Shown: positions 29,501 through 38,728 of the stretch, one piece after another
How the letters are laid out: each line of letters starts with the position of its first letter
Numbering within the stretch: position 1 is the first letter of the stretch
Assembly: GCA_013115135.1 (NCBI GenBank)
Contig: JABANP010000496.1
Location: 1 to 38,728, forward strand
Length of the DNA stretch: 38,728 bases
Direction of reading: 5' to 3'
DNA from: Perkinsus olseni
Lineage: Eukaryota; Perkinsozoa; Perkinsida; Perkinsidae
Notes under the pieces: generated by a model
What the model was told of the DNA's origin: nothing
Seen by the model: only the letters and a program-made list of their open reading frames with translations
Databases searched by the model: none
Program-made: the position numbers and the translations under genes

Positions 29501-30541
29501 AAGGGACCGGGCCATGCTGGAAATTCTGTTTATCTTAACAGACGTGAAAACATCTGTGTCGTTTGCGGATCGGACCAGTTCATCTCTCGGCACTTCATCG
29601 TGCCTAACTGCTACCGGAAGCACCTCCCGCCGGAGTACAAGTCACACTGTCCCTACGACATCGTTCTTATGTGTGCCAACTGCAAGGTCAAGGCGAACGT
29701 GCACGCCGACCAACTTCGAGAGAAGTACGCGACTGAGTTCGACGCACCAGTTCAGGGTGTGGGATGCCGCAATACGAGCTACTACAAGGCCAGGCGAGCG
29801 GCACGAATTTTGCTGTCTAAGGATGGGCCTCGGATGCCCGAAGAGAAGCGCCAGGAGTTCTGGCAGGCCCTGCATGATGTTGGGATCTACGACGACCCGA
29901 ACGAGGCGTTTGAGTTGACGGAGGAGCATAGCGAGTCGAGTGACGGCGGCGGCGAGTATGCGGGGAAGCAGGGCAACACTGACTCAACCTTTGCGTCGCA
30001 TGGTGAAGTAGTGGTGAGGAAGTTGGCGGATAGATGGCCCGAATTTGTAAGTTGTTCGGGGGTCTGTATCGAGCTGCTCATCAGCCTGCTGCGCGTTAGC
30101 CTTGGGGTTTGGGTTTCCGTGGCGGAATCAACAAATTTTGATGGCGTCACGTTGCGTTCTCGTGTCGTTCCCGACTTACCAATTTGGAATTTTCCAATCG
30201 AAATTGCCGTGAAAAGTTGTGACAGTCGAGTAACTCGGCACCCAGCGAAGGTGAAAAATGCGAGGTTGTAAGTAGGAAAGGGGAAGTAGTTTCATTGTAT
30301 CGCCACGAGAGCGCAAGATTCGCTTCAGGTCGAAGCCTGGCGGAAGGACTTCGTCTCCTTCATGAGGCCTGAGCATCTGCCTGAAGACTGGTCGCCTGAC
30401 AGGGACTGGCGGTTGGTATCCGAAGTCGAGCTGGAAGCATCGAGGCGCGAGATGTACGCTGAGCGTTTGAAACATCTCGGAAAAGAGGTCCCGGTTAACA
30501 ACAAGCCGCTCAAGCCGACCATCGAGACGCATAGGAGGTGA
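26579..30541 (+). CDS. EXD2: EXD2-like 3'-5' exonuclease, multi-exon
   Basis: Eight exons join in phase: 26579-26927, 26973-27124, 27171-27255, 27492-27682, 28122-28270, 28733-28846, 29086-30046 and 30329-30541. Spliced, they give a complete DEDDy exonuclease fold: motif I SIDSE, motif II HSATNDLRHF, a DTQVLG strand, LGLAKLAE, DKTLQTADWS, and motif III YAIGDA (Tyr four residues before Asp). The long C-terminal region matches animal EXD2: CVVCGS and MCANC form two CxxC pairs, and the last exon has WRKDF and PEHLPEDW. EXD2 proteins degrade single-stranded nucleic acid ends in DNA repair and RNA metabolism. About 240 N-terminal residues (first three exons) are unlike known EXD2 and unrecognised. 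Introns of 45 and 46 nt occur beside ones of 236-462 nt. Confidence 0.88.
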
Positions 30542-31111
30542 TGATCGAAGTTTCTCATACCGTGTCTGTTGGCGCCCGATCGACGTATTTTCTGATGGGC
30601 GGTCTCCGGTGTAAAACGTACAGTTTGTGATTGCCCGTTGCTACAGTACTACTGCAACTCATTACAGGTTGACCACGCATTCTTTCATGCCTTGTGTTTG
30701 CTAGTCATACCGTTAACGACTCGGGCTCTCTCGTCGAGGATAAAAAATTCCAACAACTTGTTTTCTCGATGAGAAGTGAGACCTATTCTCGTAAGTCATA
30801 CCATTCGAAAGCCCTACAAATTTCTGATCTACTGCGCCAGATCTCACTCCGAACTTTAAACGCTTTGGATAAGCTCTGGACATCTCCTGACCGGACTGTA
30901 ACTACTCGTGCTACTGTGTATTGAACGAAAGCCTGTTAAACGACACAGGATACTTAGATCAGCTTCATGTCTCGAGAGAGGTTTTCACAGTCCATCAGCT
31001 TGCCTCACAAACCCGTATGAATCCGCTTAGCTAGCCTCAACGCGGCAGTTGCCACCAAGGCCGTAGCGTGGTAATGGTGGACGTCGCGTCCATGAGCCAA
31101 CGACAGTACGG
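30542..31111. other. No gene recognised
   Basis: 3' flank of the exonuclease gene. Only short ORFs. Confidence 0.5.
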
Positions 31112-31642
31112 ATGAATGTCCGTGTACGCTGGGGTGTCCTTAACGGACGAGAAACGTATCGGGGATGTGACGATGAGGGCTGCTCGGTGACTGAAAAGGA
31201 AACTAGGGAATGTCAATGGGGGAAGCTATACCTGATTGTGAAGGGGATACACTCAGGCGAAGCGAAGCAGCTGCAGAGAACATCGTCCACTATTATGGTG
31301 CCGCTGGTCGTCAGAGGACAGTACACCCCTGATACAAAAGCACAGCTAGAGGTGTCAGAATGTTGCACTCACCTTTGCAATGGACTGGCGACGACTCTGC
31401 AATCGATGACGCTCCGGTGCACGTCCCCTCCAATGGGTTTAGAAGGCAGACCGAGCGGGCTTGATCAGCTCGGACGAAATCGGAAGCTTCCGGGTCGTAG
31501 ATCAGATGCTCTGCTGAGGCAACGAACGTCCGCTTGCTCGCCCTTAGTTGGAATTGGAGGAAGGTGCCAACCTGACTGGGACGCCAATAGGGAAGCTAGG
31601 TGGAGGCGGTACTGCTGCCTACCTACTTCCTCAGGGCTGTAA
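31112..31642 (+). CDS. Hypothetical ORF, 176 aa
   Basis: The first half (MNVRVRWGVLNGRETYRG, then CQWGKLYLIVKGIHSGEA) has protein-like composition. The second half is Arg/Gly/Ser-rich and less convincing. There is no signal peptide, known motif or duplicate. A shorter true exon within it is possible. Confidence 0.3.
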   Translation: MNVRVRWGVLNGRETYRGCDDEGCSVTEKETRECQWGKLYLIVKGIHSGEAKQLQRTSSTIMVPLVVRGQYTPDTKAQLEVSECCTHLCNGLATTLQSMTLRCTSPPMGLEGRPSGLDQLGRNRKLPGRRSDALLRQRTSACSPLVGIGGRCQPDWDANREARWRRYCCLPTSSGL

Positions 31643-32980
31643 TGCAGCCAAGTGACGAGTCTCTGGAAGCTGGCCACACCGTTAGCTTCACCAGCGAGGA
31701 CGAGATCTCCTAGCTTTAACCTGAGATGCTACAGTGGCGTCGTTATGAATAGCCGAGCACTCGCTGTATGGGAATAGGATGCTCGTGATGCGAGATGCCG
31801 CAGCCCTTGAGCGAGTAAATACCCAAACACCGTAACTGGCGAATCAAACCGGTGAGCCGCGATAGAAGATGTATGGCTCAGTGGTACTTGATATGGTGGG
31901 GACTCCCGTAGCGGGTGACGATGAGCACCCCGATGCTGCTCAATCAGAAGTTGTGACATTGCCGGGCTCGCGTCCCGAACACCCCCCCCCTTTGCCCATT
32001 GGGCAAAATCATTTTGATTTTGTCCAGACTGAGCACAAAGCTGAAACGCGGTTCGATTGTGCCGAGCCAATTCATCCCCCCACGAGCACTGCTACGGCAA
32101 CAGATCGCCTCACTCAGCCATGGAGATCTCTCCCTTTTCCTTCACTCTAACCCTCGCTGTGGAAGGGAAGCACATCGGCAGGGTACCCATCTCCCTCTCA
32201 ATCGCTGTGGCGCATTTGTGCTGATCCGCCGGTGGGAACTGCCGACTGAATAAAACTGAATGTGGGCTCTTGCAGAAAGTGCCAAGTCAGTTCATGGCCG
32301 TTGTGAGACGACAATGACTCCAAAATACGCCAAGAATCAAGAACGGGCTGATGATGGACGAAGATTCCACTTCGCCGCCTTCCAAGACTTCCTGTTCGCG
32401 GGTGTTATTATGGAATCTTACGCGCACTCTCTGATGCAGCCCTCCATGTCGCCTCTGTTGCAAGTAAAGGTCTGACCGTTGATGTTGAGGACTTGAGCCT
32501 CCTTCTCGTAAGGGACCTGATGCAGCGCCCCGTGATGCGATGCCACGACGAAGGAAGACGGGCTGATGACCATCGAGGGTTCACAATACTGCTGGACGAG
32601 GCTTGGCCGAGAATACAGACTGCACGTCCACGAACACCGGCACCAGGTATCTCTAACCATTCTAGACTGTGTATAAGCGTGAATGTCTTCTTTGGCATGC
32701 CTCAAAGGTCGTAAGCAGCAGCAGTGATGATCCTTGGCTTCCTCTCCAAGTTACTCGACTCTTGTGCTACTATGAGTATACACCCTGATAGTGTTAGGGT
32801 CTGGGTCGTAGGTGCCCACCCAATAGGGTGTCGTAAGATTCAAACCTAGCTTCGACCTGAAATTCCATCCTAGCTGCGACCTAAGATTCCATCCTAGCTT
32901 CGACCTAAGATTCCATCCTAGCTTCGACCTAAGATTCCTGCTTCAATACCACTCGCCCACTAAATCAGAACAGCTGCCTC
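31643..32980. other. Unresolved stretch, one possible minus-strand exon
   Basis: On the minus strand, about 32420-32590 reads HGALHQVPYEKEAQ then GQTFTCNRGDMEGCIREC and ends at a possible donor GC|GTAAGA. It may be an exon of an unrecognised Cys-containing protein. Two adjacent small palindromes, TTTGCCCA-T-TGGGCAAA and AAAATCA-TTT-TGATTTT, lie at about 31991-32021. The remainder shows nothing convincing. Confidence 0.3.
32844..32938. repeat. 24-bp minisatellite, about 4 copies
   Basis: The unit ATCCTAGCTTCGACCTAAG plus ATTCC repeats about four times with single-base variants (GCTGCGACC, CTGAAATTCC in the first copies). It is noncoding and lies just past the stop of the coiled-coil gene on the minus strand. 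Confidence 0.92.
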
Positions 32981-33923
32981 TCAGGAAACAGAGTATTTCA
33001 TGCGTAAGTGCTCAATCTCCGGCAAGGAGGAAGCCACGACCGAATCCTCGCTAATGTTATGCGCCGCCTCTGCGGTCGATCGTAGCAGAATCTTCTGAAG
33101 CCGCGCAGCCTCCTGGTCAATGAGTCTTCCGAGGACCCCTGCCACTAGGGGGCTGATCAAATTCTCTTCCAAGTCCACCGAAACCTGAAGAAGACTCAGC
33201 AGACTTCCGGTAAAGTATAGAGGGTGAACGATTATTGCAGCGTATGTGCGCGACAAGTGCGTCTTTTAGCCACACTCAACAGTCGTGAACAACATCGATG
33301 ATACTCATAACTTTCCCTTCAATCTACTTGGCTGTTGTCCTAGTTTGGGTTTACAGCACGGAAAAGGCGCCCCTCTTCTCACCATCCGGCGTAGCTCTTC
33401 CAGCTCCTTCTCAGGGACGTCGTTAGCCTCGGCTTCTTTCACGAGGGAGAGGAGTTCCTTCACAGTCGCCCTCCACGCGAGGAGGATCGCTGGTGCAACT
33501 GGACGCGAGCCAACCGAATAAAACGCGGCCGATAAAATCAACAACAAAACTTGAAGCGAACTATCAACAGCATCGTCACCCGAGAGCTCTCTATTTGTCC
33601 GGATTGATGTACTGAAGGCCGGAGGAGTTGTGGCGGGGGAAGACAGGGTCCGCCCCTCGCCAGATTGAACTGAGCTCAGAGAGCAACCCTGCGGATGTCA
33701 GGGTGGCAGCCGCCTGCAAACTACTCGCCGCGTCCCTCACAGTCTTCACAGGTTGTATCCTCTCTGTCCGGGCCTCGAGGAGATCTTCCAACTCCGCTGC
33801 TGAGAGTGTGCTCGTCACCAACGGAAGCGGGGGACCCTCATCCTCGGGCAGGGCAGCTGAACTTCGCCGTGGGCAATCCAAACGACATCCAATCACGAGC
33901 GCCGAGCCTTGATGGTGGTTCAT
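32981..33923 (-). CDS. Helical/coiled-coil protein gene, several exons
   Basis: The last two exons join cleanly. An exon ending 33383 (…KELEELRRM, donor ATG|GTGAGA) and the exon 32981-33184 (VSVDLEENLI... to the stop after RMKYSVS) are both phase 0, across a 198-nt intron with a good polypyrimidine acceptor. An upstream exon within 33591-33923 (STLSAAELEDLLEARTERI, then AASSLQAAATL) has the same helix-rich character. Its junction to the middle exon is less certain. No catalytic motif. A structural or scaffold role is a guess. Confidence 0.5.
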
Positions 33924-34764
33924 CCTACCATTCTCTCGCCTCGGACTGTTCTCAATTTCGATCGGCTCTGAGTGCTTCGCTGGTCTAGCGATGATCTTCC
34001 GCTCTCGCCGCCTCGCTGCTCGCCTTCTCCTCTCCTCAGCGTTGGCCCGTCTGAAGCCGGTAGGGGAATCCTCGAGCGTAGAGGAGAATCCTTTACAGTG
34101 CGTCAGCCGTGACGCCCATGGTGACGTCCCGGCGAGCTCTATCGCGAATCCTCTCCAGATAGCTGAGTAGATTGGATGTACGCCGGCCGTGATCCATTGG
34201 CAATCGGGGAATCTTCAACCTCTGCGAGATGAGCAATGATCGACATTAGATACGCCTCAGTACCAACCGGACGTTACAAAAGTTGTACTCGTTCTCAACC
34301 GAGAAACCATAACATTCCCAACACAGACGATAAGGTGTCGGCAAATACCAATGACAGCCTTCCGCAGTCTCAAAGTTCATCCTCCTCACGCTGAGGACCT
34401 CATCAGATGAAGACAGCGGGCGTGACTCAGACTCTCATACGACCCATCAGAGTTGAGATTACACGGGTCTGTTGTTGGCAGCTTCGGTCGATTTGGGAGT
34501 TCCCCGAAGTCTCCGCTCCCTCTTCTCGTCCCAGGTCCTGATGTTGTGCGCCCGTATCAGCCCACAGCGACGTGCAAGCCGAGAGCGAGCAAACTCATTC
34601 TGAACCACGAAACGATCCACGATACGGAACTCGCGTTAGTCACAACCTCCAGAATCAGCTTCAAGTTTTAGAAACAGGCGACGGAAGATCGCTCAGGCAG
34701 AAGAGGCTGGTTACAACTGGAACACAAGGCGTACTGAAGTTGGACATCGTTGTTAAGACATTTG
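33924..34764. other. No gene recognised
   Basis: Short ORFs only. This may contain 3' exons of the gene at 34765-35335 or 5' exons of the gene at 32981-33923. Confidence 0.4.
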
Positions 34765-35335
34765 TCATGTAAAAGCACCCGAAGGGGGACGAGCTGCTGG
34801 TGGTCTAATCCTAGACAATTCTGCGCACAGATCTCGGGCAGCATCCACCAACCGAAGAGGCTTCTCAGTGATGACCTCGTCTGAAGCCGGAAAGACGATG
34901 ATGACGGTGGCAAGAGCTCTTATACGCTTACCGTGTATACTTAGAAACGTGCGCTCGATCTCTGCCTCCTCTAAAGGCCTTCGCTGGGCCACCCAACTGA
35001 GAGACGATGCGTCCATACCACACCAACCGTTACAAAACTGCCTACCGTGAGATCTCCCCAACAGCCGCTTCCACGTCCCTCATCAGAGCATCGACGCGAT
35101 CACGACAGTCGTCCAATGCCTCCTGAACCTGAGCAGTCACCTTCCGACCTCGAAGATTCTCAAAGATATGCAGGACCTCCTCGCTGCCTTCGCGCTGCTC
35201 TCGCAGGGAAGTCCGGGCTTTCTGTATTTCAGACCGCCACTGCAGACAGGTTTCCACCAACTGCTGCATCAAACTCGAGCTGTTCTCAGACGGCGCTCCA
35301 GCATCCTCTACCGTTGCTGAAGAAAAACGATCCAT
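34765..35335 (-). CDS. Coiled-coil protein gene, three visible exons
   Basis: A start ATG at 35335 opens a 96-codon exon (35046-35335) with SSSLMQQLVETCLQW and a heptad-rich stretch (SEIQKARTSLREQREG). A 67-nt intron (34979-35045) and a 51-nt intron (34881-34931) keep phase into PLEEAEIERTFLS and DEVITEKPLRLVDAARD. The frame then reads a Pro-rich end to a stop at 34765-34767, though a further splice after ARPPSG is possible. The predicted protein is about 140-150 residues, helical and acidic. Family unknown. Confidence 0.55.
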
Positions 35336-35553
35336 CAGTTATTGATCGGTACAACAGGGAAAAGGAGCGCATCAGTTCGGGCACTCGGGACAAGCCAGTA
35401 TTGATATAATAATGATGACAGAGCTGTAGAAGGGAATGACACAACCACACTTTATTTATAGTTGGACTACAAATTATTTACAGTGAATACCACGATAATA
35501 GACTGATGGGCATCATCAACCTGAGGTTCACGACAGAACCCGAGTAGAGTGCA

Positions 35554-36602
35554 TCAACGATCATCACATCCCTCAACCTCGCAGCTTTGATCAGGACCAC
35601 GTGAAGGTACTCTCCCCATGCCGGGGTCCGCGGGCGAGCGAGACTCACCCAGCAGTGGCCGCGCCGCCTCCTGGAAGTCCCTCCGGACGACCCTCACCTC
35701 CGATCGCAGTTCTTCGACATCAGTCACCCTGAAGGACAGCTTAATGCCACCACATACATCATGAACGCTTTCTGTTCTCGTTCCTTGCCGAGCGGTTAGC
35801 CTACCTCTCCAGGGATATTGAGCTCAAGTCCGAACTATTATGTACAATAACACCAAGATGATTCAAAGATTTACGACAAGCAAATGATAAGATATTCTCC
35901 TACGGACGGAGCCATCAAAGAGAGAAGAATCTTCTTTAGCAACCGCTATTTCGATCCATCGCGCCATGAAGCCACCTGACGTTTGCTCAAATTACCTTCG
36001 TTTTAGGTCACGAATATCCTCTTCGAGCGCTGTGTCTTTCCGTGGGATGGTAGAGGCCTCCATCGAAAGACCGGTGGTCTGCTGCGACGCTTTCTCTAGT
36101 TGCAACACTCTCAGGCCAAGACTGTCAATCCTGATGGAACCATTCACCATTGGCAACATACCGCAATTTCTAGCGATCAAACGTTGAGGTGGTCCAGCCC
36201 TGCTCGAACAATTCTTTCCAGTTTCACCAAGACTACGGCGACGGTATTCCCACAGTCAGCTGGAACACTTCGAGTTGCGTTTATGGGAAGAGCAGCAGCG
36301 ACACCACCGATTTTGGAAGTGGGTGGCAGGACTGGAATCGTTCAGCGATGAGTCATCGCCGATGATTGCAGTTTGCTCAGTATGAAGTTAGCCGAAAATA
36401 TTTCCCACCTGTTGCCGATGCTTTCTGTGTTCTCCCCCAGGGCCTTCCGAGCATCCACCATCTTCACACTAAGTGCTTCCATCCCAGCCTCAGTACGGGC
36501 CTCAAGGTCCTTCAAATTACCCTTTAGCGGCTCCAACGCCTCTTGCAGCTGCTGCTCTAGTTGGGTAGTAATTTCACTAAGTCCTGGCGCCGCGCTGGTA
36601 TC
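35554..36602 (-). CDS. Coiled-coil protein gene, three exons visible
   Basis: Exons 36409-36602, 35996-36121 and 35554-35728 are joined by two phase-2 introns (287 and 267 nt) and stay open to a stop. The first is strongly helical (TTQLEQQLQEALEPL, LEARTEAGMEAL, GENTESIGN), the second has LRVLQLEKASQQ and TALEEDIRDLKR, and the third VTDVEELRSEVRVVRRD before a Cys-containing tail. The 5' end is unresolved: no good ATG joins the first exon, so a start exon probably lies in 36610-36740. The NTES(I) motif is shared with the neighbour at 36853-38496, suggesting the two genes are related. Confidence 0.55.
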
Positions 36603-36737
36603 CTGAACATGAACGATTCCGAGTTCTCACGGCACATCCAATTTTGCGAAAGCCTCTTGTCAAGCTGAGATTCCTCGAAGCCAACGATGACCACAACATC
36701 GACAAAAGGTAATGTTTGCTGCCCCCACCACAATAGC

Positions 36738-36795
36738 AATCATAATTTTCAATTATTAATAATATTATATATAATATATATTTTATAAAAACACT
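36738..36795. other. AT-rich spacer between coiled-coil genes
   Basis: A run of almost pure A/T (AATTATTAATAATATTATATATAATATATATTTTATAAAA), in contrast with the balanced composition around it. It lies between the stop of the upstream coiled-coil gene and the presumed 5' end of the next one on the minus strand, so it may be a promoter or termination region. Confidence 0.6.
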
Positions 36796-36852
36796 ACCAC
36801 TATCCCTTCAAAGGCGCGTATCACACCTTCGTCAAGGACCCGAGGCTAGCTC

Positions 36853-38496
36853 CTAGTCGCCCAACTTCCCTCCTACCACCGGCGGTCCAGTAGGTGCCTT
36901 AGCCTCAGCCTTCACCCTCCTCAGCATACCCTCCACTTCCTCTCTGCCGGCCTTATCACCAATCTCCTTCAGTAGTCGGCCCTCTGAGGCCTCGAGGCTC
37001 CCTGCAATGCCTTCTATGGCGTCTTCGAGGCCCCCAACAGACTCCTTCAACTTCGCTATGGACTCGGTGTTCTCTGCTGTGGCCGCGTCTAGCTCCTCGG
37101 CGACGTTAGAGATGGTCGAGGTGAGTGCTGAAGAACAGCAACATCGCGGCAGAACTTTTCCCGTCACGGCAAGTGCCCTATTCAAATAATTCCATTTCCC
37201 CCTGGCAAGCGCTCCATCGGTCGAAATCCTCAGCTTCCGCCCAGAAGTGACACCGACGGTCGAGAGCATCGAGGATGGTAGCACCCCCAACAGCCCTCAG
37301 CTCCGTCTAGTAAGGTCGAACCATGCGGGAACTAGCCCAGGTGCCCCCCTCCTCACAGTTCTCAGCGTCGGTCAATTTCTCCTCGAGTACGCTCAATTTC
37401 CTCTCGGCCGCCACCACTCGAAGCTCAGCACCATCAATGCTACTATAGAGTCTGAAAAGGGTCCATCGCTGAGGGGTGACTGGTGATTCTCTACGAAGTT
37501 ATCCCTGAGAGAATGGGAAATATGAATAAGCCAGAGATCACCCTTGACCCTTAATAGCGGAAGATGAAGAGAGTAGCTCTACCACCACCCGTCCCTCCTG
37601 TGGCGATGCAGGAGATGGCAGGTAGGGAAAAGAATGATATTCAAAGGATGCCCGGAAAGACGACCCCCCGACGTACTTATTGATTTCCTCGCTCAGTTGG
37701 GATTGAGTATCTTCTCCGACCTGCACAGGTCCACATCGCCGAGCCTCCTCTCACAGGCCCCAGCTACCTGTGGTGGCGATGATGACTGCAATTCAATCCT
37801 TCGAGCCAGTTCATCGCCAGTCTCAGCCAGCACTCCCAGGACCTGGCCGACGACAGGAGCTCCTTACGATCGGAAAAGACACTCATGATGGCATCTACCG
37901 GCTTTACACTTTGTCGTGTGCCCAGTAGCCTCCCATACTAGGGTCCCGTCACTAACCCCCCCCCCAACTCTATCTGCTCTGTCTCATTCACTACGAGCCC
38001 GATCTGCTACTACATTCTCCACAAAGGTCGACCCCTGGTCGGCAAGCTAGATAATAAGATACCCCTTCAGGATAAGTTAAACACTGAGTGATTACCTTCG
38101 CCTGTGAAGAAGTAATTTCCCCTCGAAGCTGTTGAGCATGGCCCTGTAGCCTATCATGGACATCGGCAAGTGCTCTGGATACTTCGTCGAACCTAAACAA
38201 GGCCATGACAACCCCAGCCTATCGACCCCCATCAGACCTCTTTGTCGAAGCCTCCGACCACTCCTGGCGGGCCTCTTCTACCATACCAGCAACGGACGCT
38301 CTGTCACACATGTCAACCTTCAAGCCATCAACAGCAGCCTCGAACCGTCGCTGCATCTGTGATGACCACCAAGTACCGAGGGACGGGAGGAAGGCTGATC
38401 ACCTTGTCTGAGGCCTCCTCTAGGTGCTGGTCCATAGCGTTAGCCACTTCCTCTCGCACCATCTTCATAGTTACATCCGCTCTAAGCCGCTCGAAC
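36853..38496 (-). CDS. Coiled-coil protein gene with many small exons, 5' end outside window
   Basis: Exons 38403-38496, 38238-38356, 38096-38192, 37768-37842 and one starting at 37720 are linked in phase by introns of 46, 45, 253 and 47 nt. All encode heptad-rich helix: EEVANAMDQHLEEAS, RFEAAVDGLK, FDEVSRALADVHDRL, ETGDELARRIEL, TQSQLSEEINK. A later exon near 37353-37420 reads AERKLSVLEEKL. The last exon (36853-37127) has ENTESIAKLKESVGG and ends in a Pro/Gly-rich tail. Joins between 37680 and 37127 are not all resolved. Two Cys-rich intronic reads are ignored. The product is a long coiled coil, perhaps cytoskeletal or centrosomal by analogy. Confidence 0.6.
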
Positions 38497-38728
38497 CTGA
38501 AAGGAACCGACACAATCGTGGCCATGACAAACACTCATCGGTTATGAAATATACTATCACTGTACGGCAACTCGGGGCTTTCCCCAATACCCGAGACGGC
38601 AGCTGCCACCACTAGCGGCCTTGATGGGGACCGCTGTCGAAAAGCTACACGAAAGAACCATTTGGCGGTCGTGAGGAGTGGAGGCCATCGCGGGTGTGTT
38701 TCCGCTCAGTCATTTCCGGCAACCGTCG
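38497..38728. other. Window end, probably upstream exons or intron of the coiled-coil gene
   Basis: On the minus strand a CCTTTCAG acceptor borders the exon at 38496, so more exons are expected here or beyond. Only short ORFs are visible. Confidence 0.4.

Noticed and set aside
28982..30271. Single 429-aa ORF as the whole exonuclease gene
   Set aside because: It lacks motifs I and II. Splicing upstream exons restores them, and the true last exon with PEHLPEDW lies beyond the ORF's stop, so the ORF ends inside an intron.
31869..32253. Plus-strand ORFs of 84-93 aa
   Set aside because: They run through C-homopolymer and palindromic sequence, with no motif or splice support.
37963..37973. Poly-C run as a feature
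   Set aside because: Short homopolymer inside a presumed intron; nothing further supports a function.

Overview
The window looks like nuclear DNA from a protist. Genes have many small exons joined by GT-AG introns, and a distinct class of introns is only 45-53 nt long. The neighbourhood mixes transposable elements, predicted secreted proteins of unknown family, pepsin-like proteases, coiled-coil genes and one clear eukaryotic DNA/RNA-processing gene (EXD2 type). My best guess is an alveolate of the Perkinsus kind. That is inference from gene style and lineage-specific proteins, not from a marker gene. Every exon structure below was deduced by hand from splice signals, phase and family resemblance. 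No transcript data were available.

Layout. 1-387 is a 34-37 bp minisatellite. 470-5309 (+) reads as one long multi-exon gene. It starts with the C-terminal half of a Mutator-like (MULE) transposase and a SWIM zinc finger. A series of twelve 93-96 nt symmetric phase-1 exons follows, ten of them multiplied by an exact 1191-bp tandem duplication, and a terminal exon closes the gene. 5310-7711 has no convincing gene but holds a tRNA-like remnant, a helically phased TTCGGGG array and a hairpin. 7712-8842 (-) is an intact 376-aa predicted secreted protein. 9789-14605 (-) is an LTR-type retroelement pol region (protease, reverse transcriptase, RNase H, integrase) broken by one frameshift and with no visible gag or LTRs.

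14714-24766 (-) is a duplicated neighbourhood. A small PPPTYE protein and a secreted protein (15098-16076) occur again, decayed, at 20541-21620. A pepsin-like aspartic protease (17863-19194) occurs again at 23760-24766 without its first catalytic Asp. A perfect 28-bp inverted repeat lies between them at 19861-19917.

25538-30541 (+) carries a weak 5' ORF and a convincing multi-exon EXD2-like 3'-5' exonuclease gene. All DEDDy catalytic residues and the C-terminal CxxC...CxxC domain are recovered only after splicing. 30542-32980 is poorly resolved. 32981-38496 (-) is a run of small coiled-coil genes with many short exons, including one (36853-38496) whose 45-47 nt introns keep the heptad-rich frame perfectly. 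It probably continues beyond the window.

The most unusual system here is the MULE-derived gene. Exons of exactly 96 nt (93 in one type), all phase 1-1, have been duplicated at three nested scales, so the predicted protein gains or loses 32-residue Pro/Ser-rich modules without changing frame.
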